Origin: Kocuria coralli
GTDB lineage: Bacteria > Actinomycetota > Actinomycetes > Actinomycetales > Micrococcaceae
Direction of reading: 5' to 3'
DNA length: 64,000 nt
Assembly: GCF_008831305.1 (NCBI RefSeq)
Contig: NZ_ML708613.1
Location: forward strand, 1 to 64,000
The number at the start of each line of letters is the position of its first letter. Position 1 is the first letter of the stretch. Made by a program: the position numbers and the translations under genes. The notes beneath the pieces were generated by a model that was not told the origin of the DNA, made no database searches, and was given only the letters and a program-made list of their open reading frames with translations. Positions 8,687 through 15,697 of the stretch are shown piece by piece.

Positions 8687-9610
8687 ATGAAGACACACTC
8701 AAATGCATCACGCCGTTCCTTCCTCAAGCACGTCGGAGGTATTGGCGCCGTCGTCACCCTCGTCGGCGCACTCTCCGCCTGATCCACCGAGGGGACATCT
8801 GATGAAACCAGCCCGACACCGTCTGGCACAGGTGCCGACGGGATGAAGATCATCAGCTACAGCATCTTCGAGGGTGTGGCCAACACTCGTACCGAACTCA
8901 CCGACTACATCATCGAACAGGCTCCTGATGTCCTCTGCCTTCAGGAGGCGAACGGGTGGGAGGAAAACGATCAGCAGATAGCCAAGGAGTTCGGTGAAGA
9001 GATCGGGCTCCCGAACCTGGTCTTCGGCGTGAGCAATACGCCCTATCACTTAGCGATCTATTCTCGAGAGCCCTTCATCGATACAGAAGTTCATACCGAC
9101 GGAATCCTCCACTGCGCCATTCATGCCTCCGTGCATCACGGTGAGGACGTGCTGCATCTCTGGAACGTCCACCTCGACCCCCGCACAGAGGATGACCGGC
9201 TCAAGGAGTCCGACCTGCTGCTCTCCCTCATGGACCCGGATCAGGACCAGCAGGTCCTTGCGATGGGCGACTTCAACAGTCTGAGCCCGCGAGATGACTA
9301 TCCGGATGATCTTCTCGAAGATCTCTTGGCCCAGGGCGTCACGAAGTTCGGGGAAGACGAGCTTCGATTCGACGTCATGGAGAACTTCTCCAGCGGTGGG
9401 ATGACGGACGTGGCACAGGAACAAGGAACAGCCGACTGGTCGGTGCCGACTCCGGTGAACGACGACGAAGACCACGCGGCACGTCTGCGCCTGGACTACG
9501 TCCTTGCAAACGACAAGGCCCTGCCCATCGTGCAATCAGCCGTTGTCGAGAAGAATGACACGACGGACCAGATATCCGACCATTATCCGGTGGTTATATC
9601 CCTGAGCTGA
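8687..9610 (+). pseudogene. Tat-lipoprotein endonuclease/exonuclease/phosphatase, broken by TGA at the lipobox Cys
   Basis: AGGAGG precedes ATG 8687 by 5 nt. The first 31 codons are a twin-arginine signal (SRRSFLK, hydrophobic core, LSA). Codon 32 is TGA (8780-8782) exactly where the lipobox cysteine belongs; the same frame then continues through a Ser/Thr/Gly linker into a complete EEP-fold domain. The domain keeps LCLQE, WNVHLD, MGDFNS, RLDYVL and SDHYPV; the usual Asn of the first motif is Ser (SYSIFEG). A shorter product from ATG 8843 (255 aa, cytoplasmic) is possible but has a weak ribosome site. Most likely a recent nonsense mutation; a base-calling error cannot be excluded. Confidence 0.75.
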
Positions 9611-9673
9611 TCATCCAAAGATCGAACGAGTTCGATCTGCCGAGAGCAGGACAACCAACCTGACGACTGTCCA

Positions 9674-9721
9674 ATATATAAAAGGAATCCCAGGCCTTAA
9701 GCCTGGGATTCCCTTTATATT
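9674..9721. terminator. Strong bidirectional terminator, original terminator of tRNA-Ala
   Basis: Long hairpin AAAGGAATCCCAGGC / GCCTGGGATTCCCTTT with one mismatch, extended by ATATA/TATAT. It ends the EEP gene on the plus strand. On the minus strand it lies just past the displaced 3' end of tRNA-Ala, so before the element inserted it probably terminated that tRNA. Confidence 0.8.
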
Positions 9722-9738
9722 GTGCAAAGCATCAAATT

Positions 9739-9760
9739 GTGGAGGCAAGGGGACTCGAAC
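9739..9760. repeat. attL, displaced 3' end of tRNA-Ala
   Basis: 22 bp identical to 15600-15621. It is a 3' fragment of tRNA-Ala (T arm and acceptor) without the rest of the gene. Past the discriminator base it reads CAA rather than CCA on the tRNA strand, so the original gene did not encode its CCA tail here. Confidence 0.88.
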
Positions 9761-9848
9761 TGCCTCAACCTGTCACAACCACCATCACAGGTCACCCGCC
9801 GAGCCTGTAATCACGCGGGCGGGCGCTCGCTGGACCAGCCCAGAAACT

Positions 9849-9877
9849 CAGGCCCACTGGCAGCGCCAGTGGGCCTG
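9849..9877 (-). terminator. Terminator of the small HTH gene
   Basis: Perfect 13-bp stem (CAGGCCCACTGGC / GCCAGTGGGCCTG) with a 3-nt loop, 24 nt past the stop at 9901. The stretch 9761-9848 holds nothing recognisable. Confidence 0.65.
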
Positions 9878-9900
9878 TCTGCTCGAGCTGATCCTGTGGC

Positions 9901-10089
9901 TCAGCGGGTATCGATGATCTTGTAGATGATCCGGCGGGTAACGCCGGCGTCCCTCGCGACCTGAGCGATGGGGGTGCCATCTTCCACGGCTTCCCGGATC
10001 GCATCGTCTCGCTCGGCGCGGATCTTCTCGGCTTCGTCGGCTAGGCATACCAGGCGGTCACGCAGCTGCGTAAGAGTAGAATCGGTCAT
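9901..10089 (-). CDS. Small helix-turn-helix protein of the element
   Basis: 62 aa. The first half is a charged amphipathic helix, and residues 38-60 (GTPIAQVARDAGVTRRIIYKIID) form a helix-turn-helix of the resolvase/HTH_23 type. Probably a phage-type regulator. AAGGAA lies before ATG 10089, in the loop of a CCGG...CCGG hairpin. The 5' leader also carries the solitary CRISPR-like repeat in antisense orientation, which could form a leader hairpin. Confidence 0.7.
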   Translation of the reverse strand: MTDSTLTQLRDRLVCLADEAEKIRAERDDAIREAVEDGTPIAQVARDAGVTRRIIYKIIDTR

Positions 10090-10105
10090 GCCGGTTCCTT
10101 CCGGT

Positions 10106-10134
10106 GTATTCCCCGCACTGGCGGGGATACGAGA
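10106..10134 (+). CRISPR. Solitary type I-E-like CRISPR repeat unit
   Basis: One 29-nt unit with the layout of a type I-E repeat: GT-x-TT, CCCCGC, a 4-nt loop, GCGGGG, then ATA at the start of the 5' handle. By my count 19 of 29 positions match the E. coli type I-E repeat, including the whole stem. There is no second repeat, spacer array or cas gene in the window. It may be an RNA anti-CRISPR-type decoy or simply a leader hairpin of the small HTH gene. Confidence 0.35.
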
Positions 10135-10169
10135 GACCCGCCCCCGCTTGGTCGCATGGGGCGGGCCTC
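10133..10169. terminator. Terminator-like hairpin
   Basis: GAGACCCGCCCC and GGGGCGGGCCTC form a near-perfect 12-bp stem, followed by TTTC on the plus strand. It lies just past the stop of the 71-aa gene (minus strand) and next to the CRISPR-like repeat, so it could end transcripts from either side. Confidence 0.5.
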
Positions 10170-10180
10170 TTTCTGCGTTG

Positions 10181-10396
10181 TCACAGTGCGCGCTCTTCGA
10201 CGATGGTCCAGAACTCGGCCTCGTCGCAGACCTGCCAGTAGATCTGCGTGTCGGGGTCGTAGCCGATGATGTTGTCCGCGATGGCGTCGATGTCGTACTC
10301 GGCGCGGGCGTCCTTGACTGCTTCGCTGGCTTCGATGGGGGTGATGATGGTGCGCTCGATGGCTTCGCCGCGGGTGGTGTAGGTGTCGTAATCCAT
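10181..10396 (-). CDS. Hypothetical protein of the element (71 aa)
   Basis: Acidic soluble protein beginning MDYDTYTTRGEAIERTI, with no domain I recognise. The start at 10396 is chosen because it follows CCGGAAGGAA, the same leader motif that precedes the neighbouring HTH gene; the frame is open 38 codons further without a ribosome site. A 19-bp operator-like palindrome lies 57 nt upstream. Confidence 0.6.
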   Translation of the reverse strand: MDYDTYTTRGEAIERTIITPIEASEAVKDARAEYDIDAIADNIIGYDPDTQIYWQVCDEAEFWTIVEERAL

Positions 10397-10452
10397 GGTT
10401 CCTGTTTCCTTCCGGTGATGTGGGCCTTGGTCCTGCCCTCCTGATATGAAAA

Positions 10453-10471
10453 GTGTATACCAGGTAAACAC
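10453..10471. promoter_or_regulatory. Operator-like palindrome of the element
   Basis: GTGTATACCAGGTAAACAC, an imperfect 19-bp palindrome upstream of the 71-aa gene. Related half-sites (GTGTAGACC, AGGTAGAC) recur at 13681-13697, upstream of another small gene of the element. Confidence 0.45.
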
Positions 10472-10525
10472 CGGGTGCAAGCCCACACCACCACCCTGCT
10501 TCACAAACAACCCGAAGCATCCGGA

Positions 10526-10912
10526 TCAGGCCACGCGCAGCACTTCCCACTCCCCCGCGCTCGCGGTGTTGAGACGATCGCGTAGAACGGCTTCGGTGAC
10601 GTGGAGGTCTTCGGCCAGCGCCCAGAGACTGATCTGCTCGCCAGCGTGCTCCTGCAGCGCGGCCATGGGAACGAGCACTCTCGCAGTCTCCTCGCGGATC
10701 TGAGCCTCGGCCGCATCATCCTGGTGGCCATCGTGCCGCCGCAGAATATGTAGCAGCTCATGAGTCAGAGCGCAGCGCTTCTCGATCTCAGTCAGACGAT
10801 CATCCAGCCAGATCCGGCCACGCCCATCCGTGCAGCCGGCCATCCCCTCGAGGCGGGTCACGTGCACACTCAGCTGGGGAGTCTCATGGATGATTTCCCA
10901 TGGGTCGAACAT
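10526..10912 (-). CDS. ImmA/IrrE family metallo-endopeptidase
   Basis: 128 aa with the zinc protease signature HELLH (LTHELLHILRRH) and a downstream glutamate region (QIREETARVLVP), the layout of ImmA/IrrE proteins. In ICEs and prophages these proteases cleave or inactivate the element's repressor to allow induction; DUF955 is the domain name. No ImmR-type repressor with a full HTH and dimer domain is seen here, so its target is unclear. A short C-terminal HTH-like tail (WALAEDLHVTEAVLRDRL) follows. Confidence 0.82.
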   Translation of the reverse strand: MFDPWEIIHETPQLSVHVTRLEGMAGCTDGRGRIWLDDRLTEIEKRCALTHELLHILRRHDGHQDDAAEAQIREETARVLVPMAALQEHAGEQISLWALAEDLHVTEAVLRDRLNTASAGEWEVLRVA

Positions 10913-11030
10913 GCACAGATACTAAGCAGTAACCACGACACCGGAAGCAACCAGACCAATGACACGTCACAAACCCAGGTAACGCGCTCGCCACCACGAC
11001 TCATAGGCTGCGCATCAAGCGCCGCGATCC

Positions 11031-11669
11031 TCAGTACCCCTCCATGTGGCACAGCTGCATTTCACCGCTGGTGAGCACGCCCTGATCCTGCATCGAGCAG
11101 ACCGTGTCCAAATCGGTGGGGCCATCAGCGTTAGATCCATCCGGCATGATCAGACCAGCCTCATCCCTCGAGTTGTAGAAATCATCCCCGTAGTTCTGAG
11201 TCGGATAGTCATGCTCCTCGTAGGTAGGTCCGCCGTACTGGGAAAGATCCCACGGGTCAACACCATTAGCCCAGTCCCCCAGATCGTTCGCGTCGCAGTA
11301 GGCACGCTTCTCCGCCGCAATCCCATCGTCATAAGGCAGCGAGGAATCCCAGACATCGGCCATGCAGGTCCCACCTGTAGCCAAGTAGTCATCAAGGGTC
11401 GGAGCCTGAGCTGCAGCAGGAACCTCCGCCGCCGGCGCGGGCTCCTGCTCAACAGGCTCCGCCGGCGCGGACGTGGAGCTCACCGGCTCAGGCGTCGACG
11501 TGGCGGTCTCCGTGGCCGTAGGCGCTGCCGAAGCCGTAGCCGTCGATGTCTCCGTCGCGCTCGCGGACGGTGAGGGGCTGGTGTCACTCTCGGGCTCGCT
11601 GTTACCACAAGCGCTCAGAGCTAGTGCTGCCGAGATAGCCAGGGCTGAAAGGGTGAGGGGTTTGCGCAT
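11031..11669 (-). CDS. Lipoprotein of the element, function unknown
   Basis: 212 aa. Signal peptide with lipobox LSAC (Cys21), then about 70 residues very rich in Ser, Thr, Ala, Pro and Glu as a surface spacer, then an acidic aromatic-rich C-terminal domain with four Cys that could form two disulfides. AGGAG precedes ATG 11669. Lipoproteins in prophages often alter the host surface or block superinfection; that is only a possibility here. Confidence 0.75.
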   Translation of the reverse strand: MRKPLTLSALAISAALALSACGNSEPESDTSPSPSASATETSTATASAAPTATETATSTPEPVSSTSAPAEPVEQEPAPAAEVPAAAQAPTLDDYLATGGTCMADVWDSSLPYDDGIAAEKRAYCDANDLGDWANGVDPWDLSQYGGPTYEEHDYPTQNYGDDFYNSRDEAGLIMPDGSNADGPTDLDTVCSMQDQGVLTSGEMQLCHMEGY

Positions 11670-11777
11670 GGGGGTGCTCCTAATCTAGTGGGTAGATCGT
11701 AAAGCATAGACCGGCACCATTCACCGCCCCCGCTACGCACCTCGGTCACGCACCGTCATCATCCTCCGGAGGAGCCT

Positions 11778-12356
11778 GTGACTCCTCCCCAGCGTCGTCG
11801 ATCGCAGACCGCTGGCGCCCCGACCGCTCCCGGGTGGCATGTCGGTGCCTGGCAGTACACCGAGCGGGGCCGCCTGACCGGGCATACCGCGAATCTCGAT
11901 CTGAACATCGTACTGCCCACCGCCCGGGGGAGGACCTTCTGGGCGACCCCCACGAACGTAGGAGATTGGTTCGACATGGCAACTAAGCAGGATTTGCACG
12001 ATGTGGTGGGGGCGGAGCTCCGGCACCACACCACCCCCGGCAACAAGGAGTCCAAGATTTTCCTCGACGGCATTGGCTGGGTGGTGCGCGGCTCCGTGAA
12101 CCACATGCTCAGCCCCAGCACGAAGGAGGGCAAGACCGTCCTGGGGCGCATCGCTCAGGCCGTGCTCTCCGCGGTGATCCCCGCCAAGGGAGTCGCCAAG
12201 GGAAACATGACCTTGGGGGATTCTGAGGGCTGGGGCCGCAACTACAGGGCTGTCAGCGAGGCCCAGGCCAAGCGCATCGAGGCCAAGCTGGATGCCCTCG
12301 CCGTGGCCATCGCCACCGAGTCCACCGGCAAGCACACTGTGAAGGGGGACGCCTGA
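11778..12356 (+). CDS. Phage lysis-module protein carrying a GH25 endolysin C-terminal fragment
   Basis: 192 aa from GTG 11778, which follows GGAGGAG. Residues about 19-47 (HVGAWQYTERGRLTGHTANLDLN) match the end of GH25 lysozymes (typically WQYT...G...DLN), but the whole catalytic barrel is missing, so the gene looks like a deletion remnant. From ATG 11976 the sequence changes to a phage-type protein starting MATKQDLHDVV that may be translated on its own (126 aa, AGGAGA about 10 nt upstream). The last base of its stop overlaps the start of the holin-like gene. Confidence 0.6.
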   Translation: MTPPQRRRSQTAGAPTAPGWHVGAWQYTERGRLTGHTANLDLNIVLPTARGRTFWATPTNVGDWFDMATKQDLHDVVGAELRHHTTPGNKESKIFLDGIGWVVRGSVNHMLSPSTKEGKTVLGRIAQAVLSAVIPAKGVAKGNMTLGDSEGWGRNYRAVSEAQAKRIEAKLDALAVAIATESTGKHTVKGDA

Positions 12357-12811
12357 TGGCATCCACGACTGACATCAAGACCGGCAACAAAATCGGGTCC
12401 ACCACCAAGGGCGCGACTGTCGGCGGCTCTCTCGCCGCGGCGGCCGGTACCATCGTCGGCTACGTGCTGGTCAAGACCGGCCTGGAAACCGACCCGGAGG
12501 TCGCCGTGATCCTGGCCGGGGCGGTCATCACGATCCTCTCCGGTGTGGGTGCGCTCGTCGGCGGGAAGCTTTCCCCGACCTCCGAGGGGGACGCGGTCTA
12601 CGCCCAGCAGGCCCTGGAGGAGGTTCACCTGCTGGCTGAGCGGGCCGCGGCCGCGCAGGCCACCGGGCCCATGGAGTACACCGCCTCACCCGGTGAGGAG
12701 CCCATCACGGACCCCATCACGGACGAGGCCCCAGCCGAGGAGACCGCGCCCGGGGAGTCCGTGGAGGACGCCTGGAAGCGCCTGGGCTACAGCCCAGGTA
12801 ACGAAGACTGA
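12356..12811 (+). CDS. Putative holin
   Basis: 151 aa. Two hydrophobic segments (GGSLAAAAGTIVGYVLV and VAVILAGAVITILSGVGAL) separated by a short charged turn, then a long acidic hydrophilic tail. Size, topology and position directly after the endolysin fragment (TGATG overlap) fit a phage holin that opens the membrane for lysis. A strong terminator follows. Confidence 0.6.
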   Translation: MASTTDIKTGNKIGSTTKGATVGGSLAAAAGTIVGYVLVKTGLETDPEVAVILAGAVITILSGVGALVGGKLSPTSEGDAVYAQQALEEVHLLAERAAAAQATGPMEYTASPGEEPITDPITDEAPAEETAPGESVEDAWKRLGYSPGNED

Positions 12812-12835
12812 CCACTGCGCTCGCCGGACGCGAGA

Positions 12836-12879
12836 AGGCCCCCGCACCGAGGAATCAACCTCGGTGCGGGGGCCTTTTT
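12836..12879 (+). terminator. Intrinsic terminator after holin-like gene
   Basis: Perfect 17-bp stem (AGGCCCCCGCACCGAGG and its complement), loop AATCAA, then TTTT. It separates the convergent holin and HTH-protein genes. Confidence 0.9.
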
Positions 12880-12896
12880 GTCGTGCCTGGGGTTTT

Positions 12897-13238
12897 TCAT
12901 CGCCCGAGGCGCTTCCTGACAGTTGCCCGGGCCATCCGCGCCTGGTCTGCGATGTCTCGCTCTGGTGCCCCGAGGGCGGCGGCGGCACGGACCCAGGCGG
13001 TGAGCTCAAGCTGTGCTTGCCGGGCGCGGCTTGCTGTGGCGGTGAGGGTGTCTTCTTCGAGGACGGTTTGCAGGATCGCGGTGAGCGCTGCGTCATCCTC
13101 GGCCTGGTCCGCTGCTGCGTCCTCGGGGTCGCGGTCTGTGTGGAAGGGCAGTGCGTAGTAGGCGTCGGCTGCTGCGGTGAAGGCTTCGGCCTGCTCGGTG
13201 GTGAGCTGAGCGGAGCCGAGCCAGTCGGTGTAGTCCAT
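12897..13238 (-). CDS. Hypothetical protein with C-terminal HTH
   Basis: 113 aa. The N-terminal two thirds are acidic and helical; residues about 90-112 (GAPERDIADQARMARATVRKRL) look like a helix-turn-helix. Probably a DNA-binding regulator of the element. AAAGGAC stands before ATG 13238. The 20 nt covering this ribosome site and start are repeated exactly before the next gene. Confidence 0.6.
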   Translation of the reverse strand: MDYTDWLGSAQLTTEQAEAFTAAADAYYALPFHTDRDPEDAAADQAEDDAALTAILQTVLEEDTLTATASRARQAQLELTAWVRAAAALGAPERDIADQARMARATVRKRLGR

Positions 13239-13266
13239 GGTGGGTGGTCCTTTCGGTGCCAGCGGG

Positions 13267-13638
13267 TCAGCGGGTCAGGAGTCCGATGAGCCAGGCCGCG
13301 TCGGTCTTGGTCATCTGGTGGGGTGCGGGGAGGGTGATGGATCCTTCGAGGTCGGTGGCTTCCTCCGGGGTGCGCCCGTCGAGCAGGTCGATGATGAATG
13401 CGACCTGGGAGTCAGTGGCCAGCTGGCCGCCGGCCTTCTCGGCCCGGATGCGGGCGCCTTCGCGCATGGCCTGCGGGGCGGGGAATCCTGCTTTGATCCC
13501 GGTGGCCCAGTCCTCGGCCTGCTGGCGGTCCCCGGAACCAAACTTGATTCCGGTGTCGGTGGTGACCTGGTAGCCGCCGATTTCCTCGCGGCCGGTGTAG
13601 GGGCTGATGTAGGTGGTGGTGGTGATCGTGGTTTCCAT
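13267..13638 (-). CDS. Hypothetical protein of the element (123 aa)
   Basis: Starts METTITTTTYISPYTG; no domain recognised with confidence. The C-terminal part (SQVAFIIDLLDGRTPEEA ... MTKTDAAWLIGLL) has the look of small actinophage proteins with repeated helix-helix units. The start at 13638 is chosen because GAAAGGACCACCCACC precedes it, identical to the leader of the 113-aa gene, which lies 28 nt downstream. Likely one operon. Confidence 0.6.
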   Translation of the reverse strand: METTITTTTYISPYTGREEIGGYQVTTDTGIKFGSGDRQQAEDWATGIKAGFPAPQAMREGARIRAEKAGGQLATDSQVAFIIDLLDGRTPEEATDLEGSITLPAPHQMTKTDAAWLIGLLTR

Positions 13639-13670
13639 GGTGGGTGGTCCTTTCAAGCGATCCTTGCTGT

Positions 13671-13719
13671 TGGTCTAAGTGTAGACCACAGGTAGACGAT
13701 TGGTCCAGACCTAGACCAA
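13671..13719 (-). promoter_or_regulatory. Operator cluster upstream of the 123-aa gene
   Basis: TGGTCTA-4 nt-TAGACCA (13671-13688) is a perfect inverted repeat; a second repeat TTGGTC-8 nt-GACCAA (13700-13719) lies beside it. Five GGTC/GACC half-sites in 49 bp suggest repressor control of the downstream operon. Confidence 0.5.
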
Positions 13720-13743
13720 AAAAGTTCCCCGAGCCCGGAAACC

Positions 13744-13776
13744 AGAAGGCCCCCACCGTGATAGTGGGGGCCTTCT
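13744..13776 (-). terminator. Terminator after MmpS-like gene
   Basis: 13-bp perfect stem AGAAGGCCCCCAC / GTGGGGGCCTTCT with a 7-nt loop, about 27 nt past the stop at 13803. Confidence 0.7.
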
Positions 13777-13802
13777 TGTCGTCTACAAGCAGGGGCGGGA
13801 GA

Positions 13803-14300
13803 TCAGAACAGGGGTTGAGTGCAGGTGGCGATGGATGCTGCGCCGGTGGCGCTTTGCTCGTCGACGGTCTCGCCGTCGATGATGATGCTGCAGGAGACTT
13901 CCGCTGATTCGTCCATGGACATGTCTTGGACGGTGACGCTGTAGGTGCTGTCACCTTCTGTGACGTCTTGGGTCCATTCCCCTGTGATGTCTACGGTGCT
14001 GAGGGAGCCGAGCTCGCCCCAGCCGACTGAGGCCGTAGTGCCGGTCGTGTTTGCCCCCAGGGTGATGGCCCCCTCAGCGGATTCTGACTCTTCAGTGGCC
14101 GGTGTGCTCCTGGAGTCCTGGTTCTCTTCCTGCGTGGGACTAGTGCTGGCGCTTGTGTCGTTGCCGCTGTCTCCGCTGCCGACGACGGCGACGAGGATGC
14201 CGCACCCGCCGAGGATTAGGACGGCGACGACCACCAGGGCGAGACATCCGATCTTCCAGGGGGTGCGTCGTTTGGGCGCGGGGGTGGTGTTGTAGCTCAT
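13803..14300 (-). CDS. MmpS-like single-pass membrane protein
   Basis: 165 aa: short basic cytoplasmic start, one transmembrane helix (about 19-40), a Ser/Thr/Glu-rich stalk, and an extracellular beta domain ending in two cysteines (SCSIIIDG ... IATC). The pattern W...V..GDSTYSVTVQ, C, DG, GA, C resembles MmpS/DUF4333-type accessory domains. In an element it may act at the cell surface; no MmpL partner is present. Confidence 0.55.
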   Translation of the reverse strand: MSYNTTPAPKRRTPWKIGCLALVVVAVLILGGCGILVAVVGSGDSGNDTSASTSPTQEENQDSRSTPATEESESAEGAITLGANTTGTTASVGWGELGSLSTVDITGEWTQDVTEGDSTYSVTVQDMSMDESAEVSCSIIIDGETVDEQSATGAASIATCTQPLF

Positions 14301-14421
14301 GGTGGTGCGGCCCTTCCAAGGGGGTCAGGTTATGTACTCAGCGGACGCTCAGCTCCCCGTAAGTATACGAATGCGCATGATCTCGCCCGCATGAGGGTGC
14401 TACGTGAAGGCTCTGTGACGT

Positions 14422-15525
14422 TCAGTCGAGCGCGGCTGCGGCTTGGGCGTCGGCGTCGTCTGCGAGGTGGCCGTAGAGGTCGCTGGTGGTCTTGATGGAT
14501 TCGTGGCCGAGGCGGCGTTGGATGACGGTCAGGGGTACGCCGGCGGCGATGAGTCGGGAGGCGTGGGTGTGGCGTAGGTCGTGGACCCATGGGCGTCGGC
14601 GGAGCTTGTGCTCGAGCGTTTTCATGGTGGGCCGCCAGATGTCTTCGTGGAATCCGCTGGCGAGGATGGTGGATCCGGCGGTGTTGGTGAACAGGGCGTC
14701 GCTGGGTGCTTTGCCGCTGGTCTGGATGTGGTCATGGATGGTGGCGGTCAGCGCTTTGGGCATAGTGACGTTGCGTCGGCCGCGCTTGGTCTTGGGTGGC
14801 CCTTTGACACGCCCTGTGGGCGAGTCCCTCCATGCCTTGGTGACGGAGACGACGCCGCGGAGCTCGTCGCCTTCGCCGGTGAAGGTGATGTCGCGGACTT
14901 CCAGGGCGGCTGCTTCACCCCATCTGAGGCCGGTGTCGAGCAGGAGTGAGATGAACGGCTGGTAGTGCCGGGGCAGCGTGGACATGATGAGGTCGGTTTC
15001 GATTTCGGTGAGGAAGACCGGCTCTCGACGTTCTGCACGGGGCGGTTTGAGCCCGCGGGCGACGTTCTCGGTGATGAGCTTCTCGGACATGGCAGTGCTC
15101 AGCGCTGCGGAGAGGATGGAGTGGATGTTCTTCTTGCTCTTCGAGGACAGGCTCAGCCCGTTGAGCCATGCGGCGGCATCCCGGCGGGTGAGGGTGTCGA
15201 CGGGGATGGATCCGAGGACGGAGGTGATGTGTCGGGCGGCGTCCCGGCGGTACTTGGCTCGGGTCTGGTCGCTGATCTGGGTGAGCTGAGTGATGTGGTC
15301 ATCGATAACGACGCTCAGCGGTGGTGCGGTGGATCGCAGCTTGGATGCCGCCTGTGCGGCCAGCGCGAAGCTCTGTCCGTTGGCGTTGAGGAAGTCCGCC
15401 AGTTCCTTCGCGTCCTGCTCAGTGGCCAGGGTGCGGGTGGTCTGCTTGCCGGTGTCCGGATCGACCCACTGCACGGTGAAAGCCACGCTGCCGTCCTTGC
15501 GGAGCCTCTTACGGATGAACGCCAT
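14422..15525 (-). CDS. int: Tyrosine site-specific integrase
   Basis: 367 aa. Integrates the element at tRNA-Ala. N-terminal arm-binding domain (MAFIRKRLRKDGS...), SAM-like core-binding domain (about 75-165) and catalytic domain with Arg in TGLRWGEAAAL, Lys in KTKRGRR, H-x-x-R in HDLRHTHAS, His in LGHESIKTT and the nucleophile Tyr in SDLYGHL. The C terminus is complete. It reads away from attR. No excisionase gene is recognised nearby, so excision may depend on an unrecognised small protein or be lost. Confidence 0.95.
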   Translation of the reverse strand: MAFIRKRLRKDGSVAFTVQWVDPDTGKQTTRTLATEQDAKELADFLNANGQSFALAAQAASKLRSTAPPLSVVIDDHITQLTQISDQTRAKYRRDAARHITSVLGSIPVDTLTRRDAAAWLNGLSLSSKSKKNIHSILSAALSTAMSEKLITENVARGLKPPRAERREPVFLTEIETDLIMSTLPRHYQPFISLLLDTGLRWGEAAALEVRDITFTGEGDELRGVVSVTKAWRDSPTGRVKGPPKTKRGRRNVTMPKALTATIHDHIQTSGKAPSDALFTNTAGSTILASGFHEDIWRPTMKTLEHKLRRRPWVHDLRHTHASRLIAAGVPLTVIQRRLGHESIKTTSDLYGHLADDADAQAAAALD

Positions 15526-15544
15526 GAAGAGAACTTAGTCCCCG

Positions 15545-15586
15545 TGCCAGTGAAAACGACGCTCCTGCCAGTAGCAAAAGCGTCGT
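15545..15586. promoter_or_regulatory. Candidate integrase arm-type sites
   Basis: TGCCAGT occurs at 15545 and 15566, 21 bp apart (two helical turns), with ACGACGCT / AGCGTCGT inverted repeats (15556-15563, 15579-15586) overlapping. The stretch lies between int and attR, where arm sites are expected. It also holds the int promoter. Confidence 0.4.
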
Positions 15587-15599
15587 CCCTAGTCACATG

Positions 15600-15621
15600 G
15601 TGGAGGCAAGGGGACTCGAAC
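15600..15621. repeat. attR within tRNA-Ala
   Basis: Second copy of the 22-bp repeat. It supplies the 3' end of the now-intact tRNA-Ala; the element-derived sequence also adds an encoded CCA. Confidence 0.88.
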
Positions 15622-15673
15622 CCCTAACCCTCTGCTTGCAAAGCAGATGCGCTACCAATTGCGCCATGCCCCC
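15601..15673 (-). tRNA. tRNA-Ala (TGC)
   Basis: 73 nt with a full cloverleaf: 7-bp acceptor stem GGGGGCA/TGCCTCC (one G-T pair), D arm, anticodon stem CTGCT/AGCAG (loop TTTGCAA, anticodon TGC) and T arm GGTTCGAGTCC. A CCA follows at 15598-15600. The 3' part is element-derived. Confidence 0.95.
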
Positions 15674-15697
15674 GTGGGGTGAGCGGCCCTTATGGGG

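Larger units (their letters stand above)
9739..15621. mobile_element. Integrated element in tRNA-Ala (prophage remnant or satellite), 5.9 kb
   Basis: A 22-bp perfect direct repeat bounds the element (9739-9760 and 15600-15621). It equals the 3' end of tRNA-Ala(TGC), the classical target of tyrosine integrases, and the integrase sits 75 bp inside the right end. Contents: small HTH proteins, an ImmA/IrrE-type protease, a lipoprotein, a GH25 endolysin tail, a putative holin, an MmpS-like protein and the integrase. No capsid, terminase, portal or replication genes are visible, so it is either a decayed prophage or a satellite that depends on a helper. The promoters share GGTCTA/CTACC-type inverted repeats. 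Confidence 0.88.

Noticed and set aside
8780-8782. Selenocysteine recoding at the lipobox TGA
   Set aside because: No SECIS-like hairpin seen downstream, and Sec cannot take the lipid-linked role known for Cys; a nonsense mutation is simpler.
9739-9760. Possible second tRNA-Ala
   Set aside because: Only the 3' end of the tRNA is present; it is the displaced att copy, not a gene.
10106-10134. CRISPR array
   Set aside because: Only one repeat unit exists and there are no spacers or cas genes in the window; reported only as a solitary unit.
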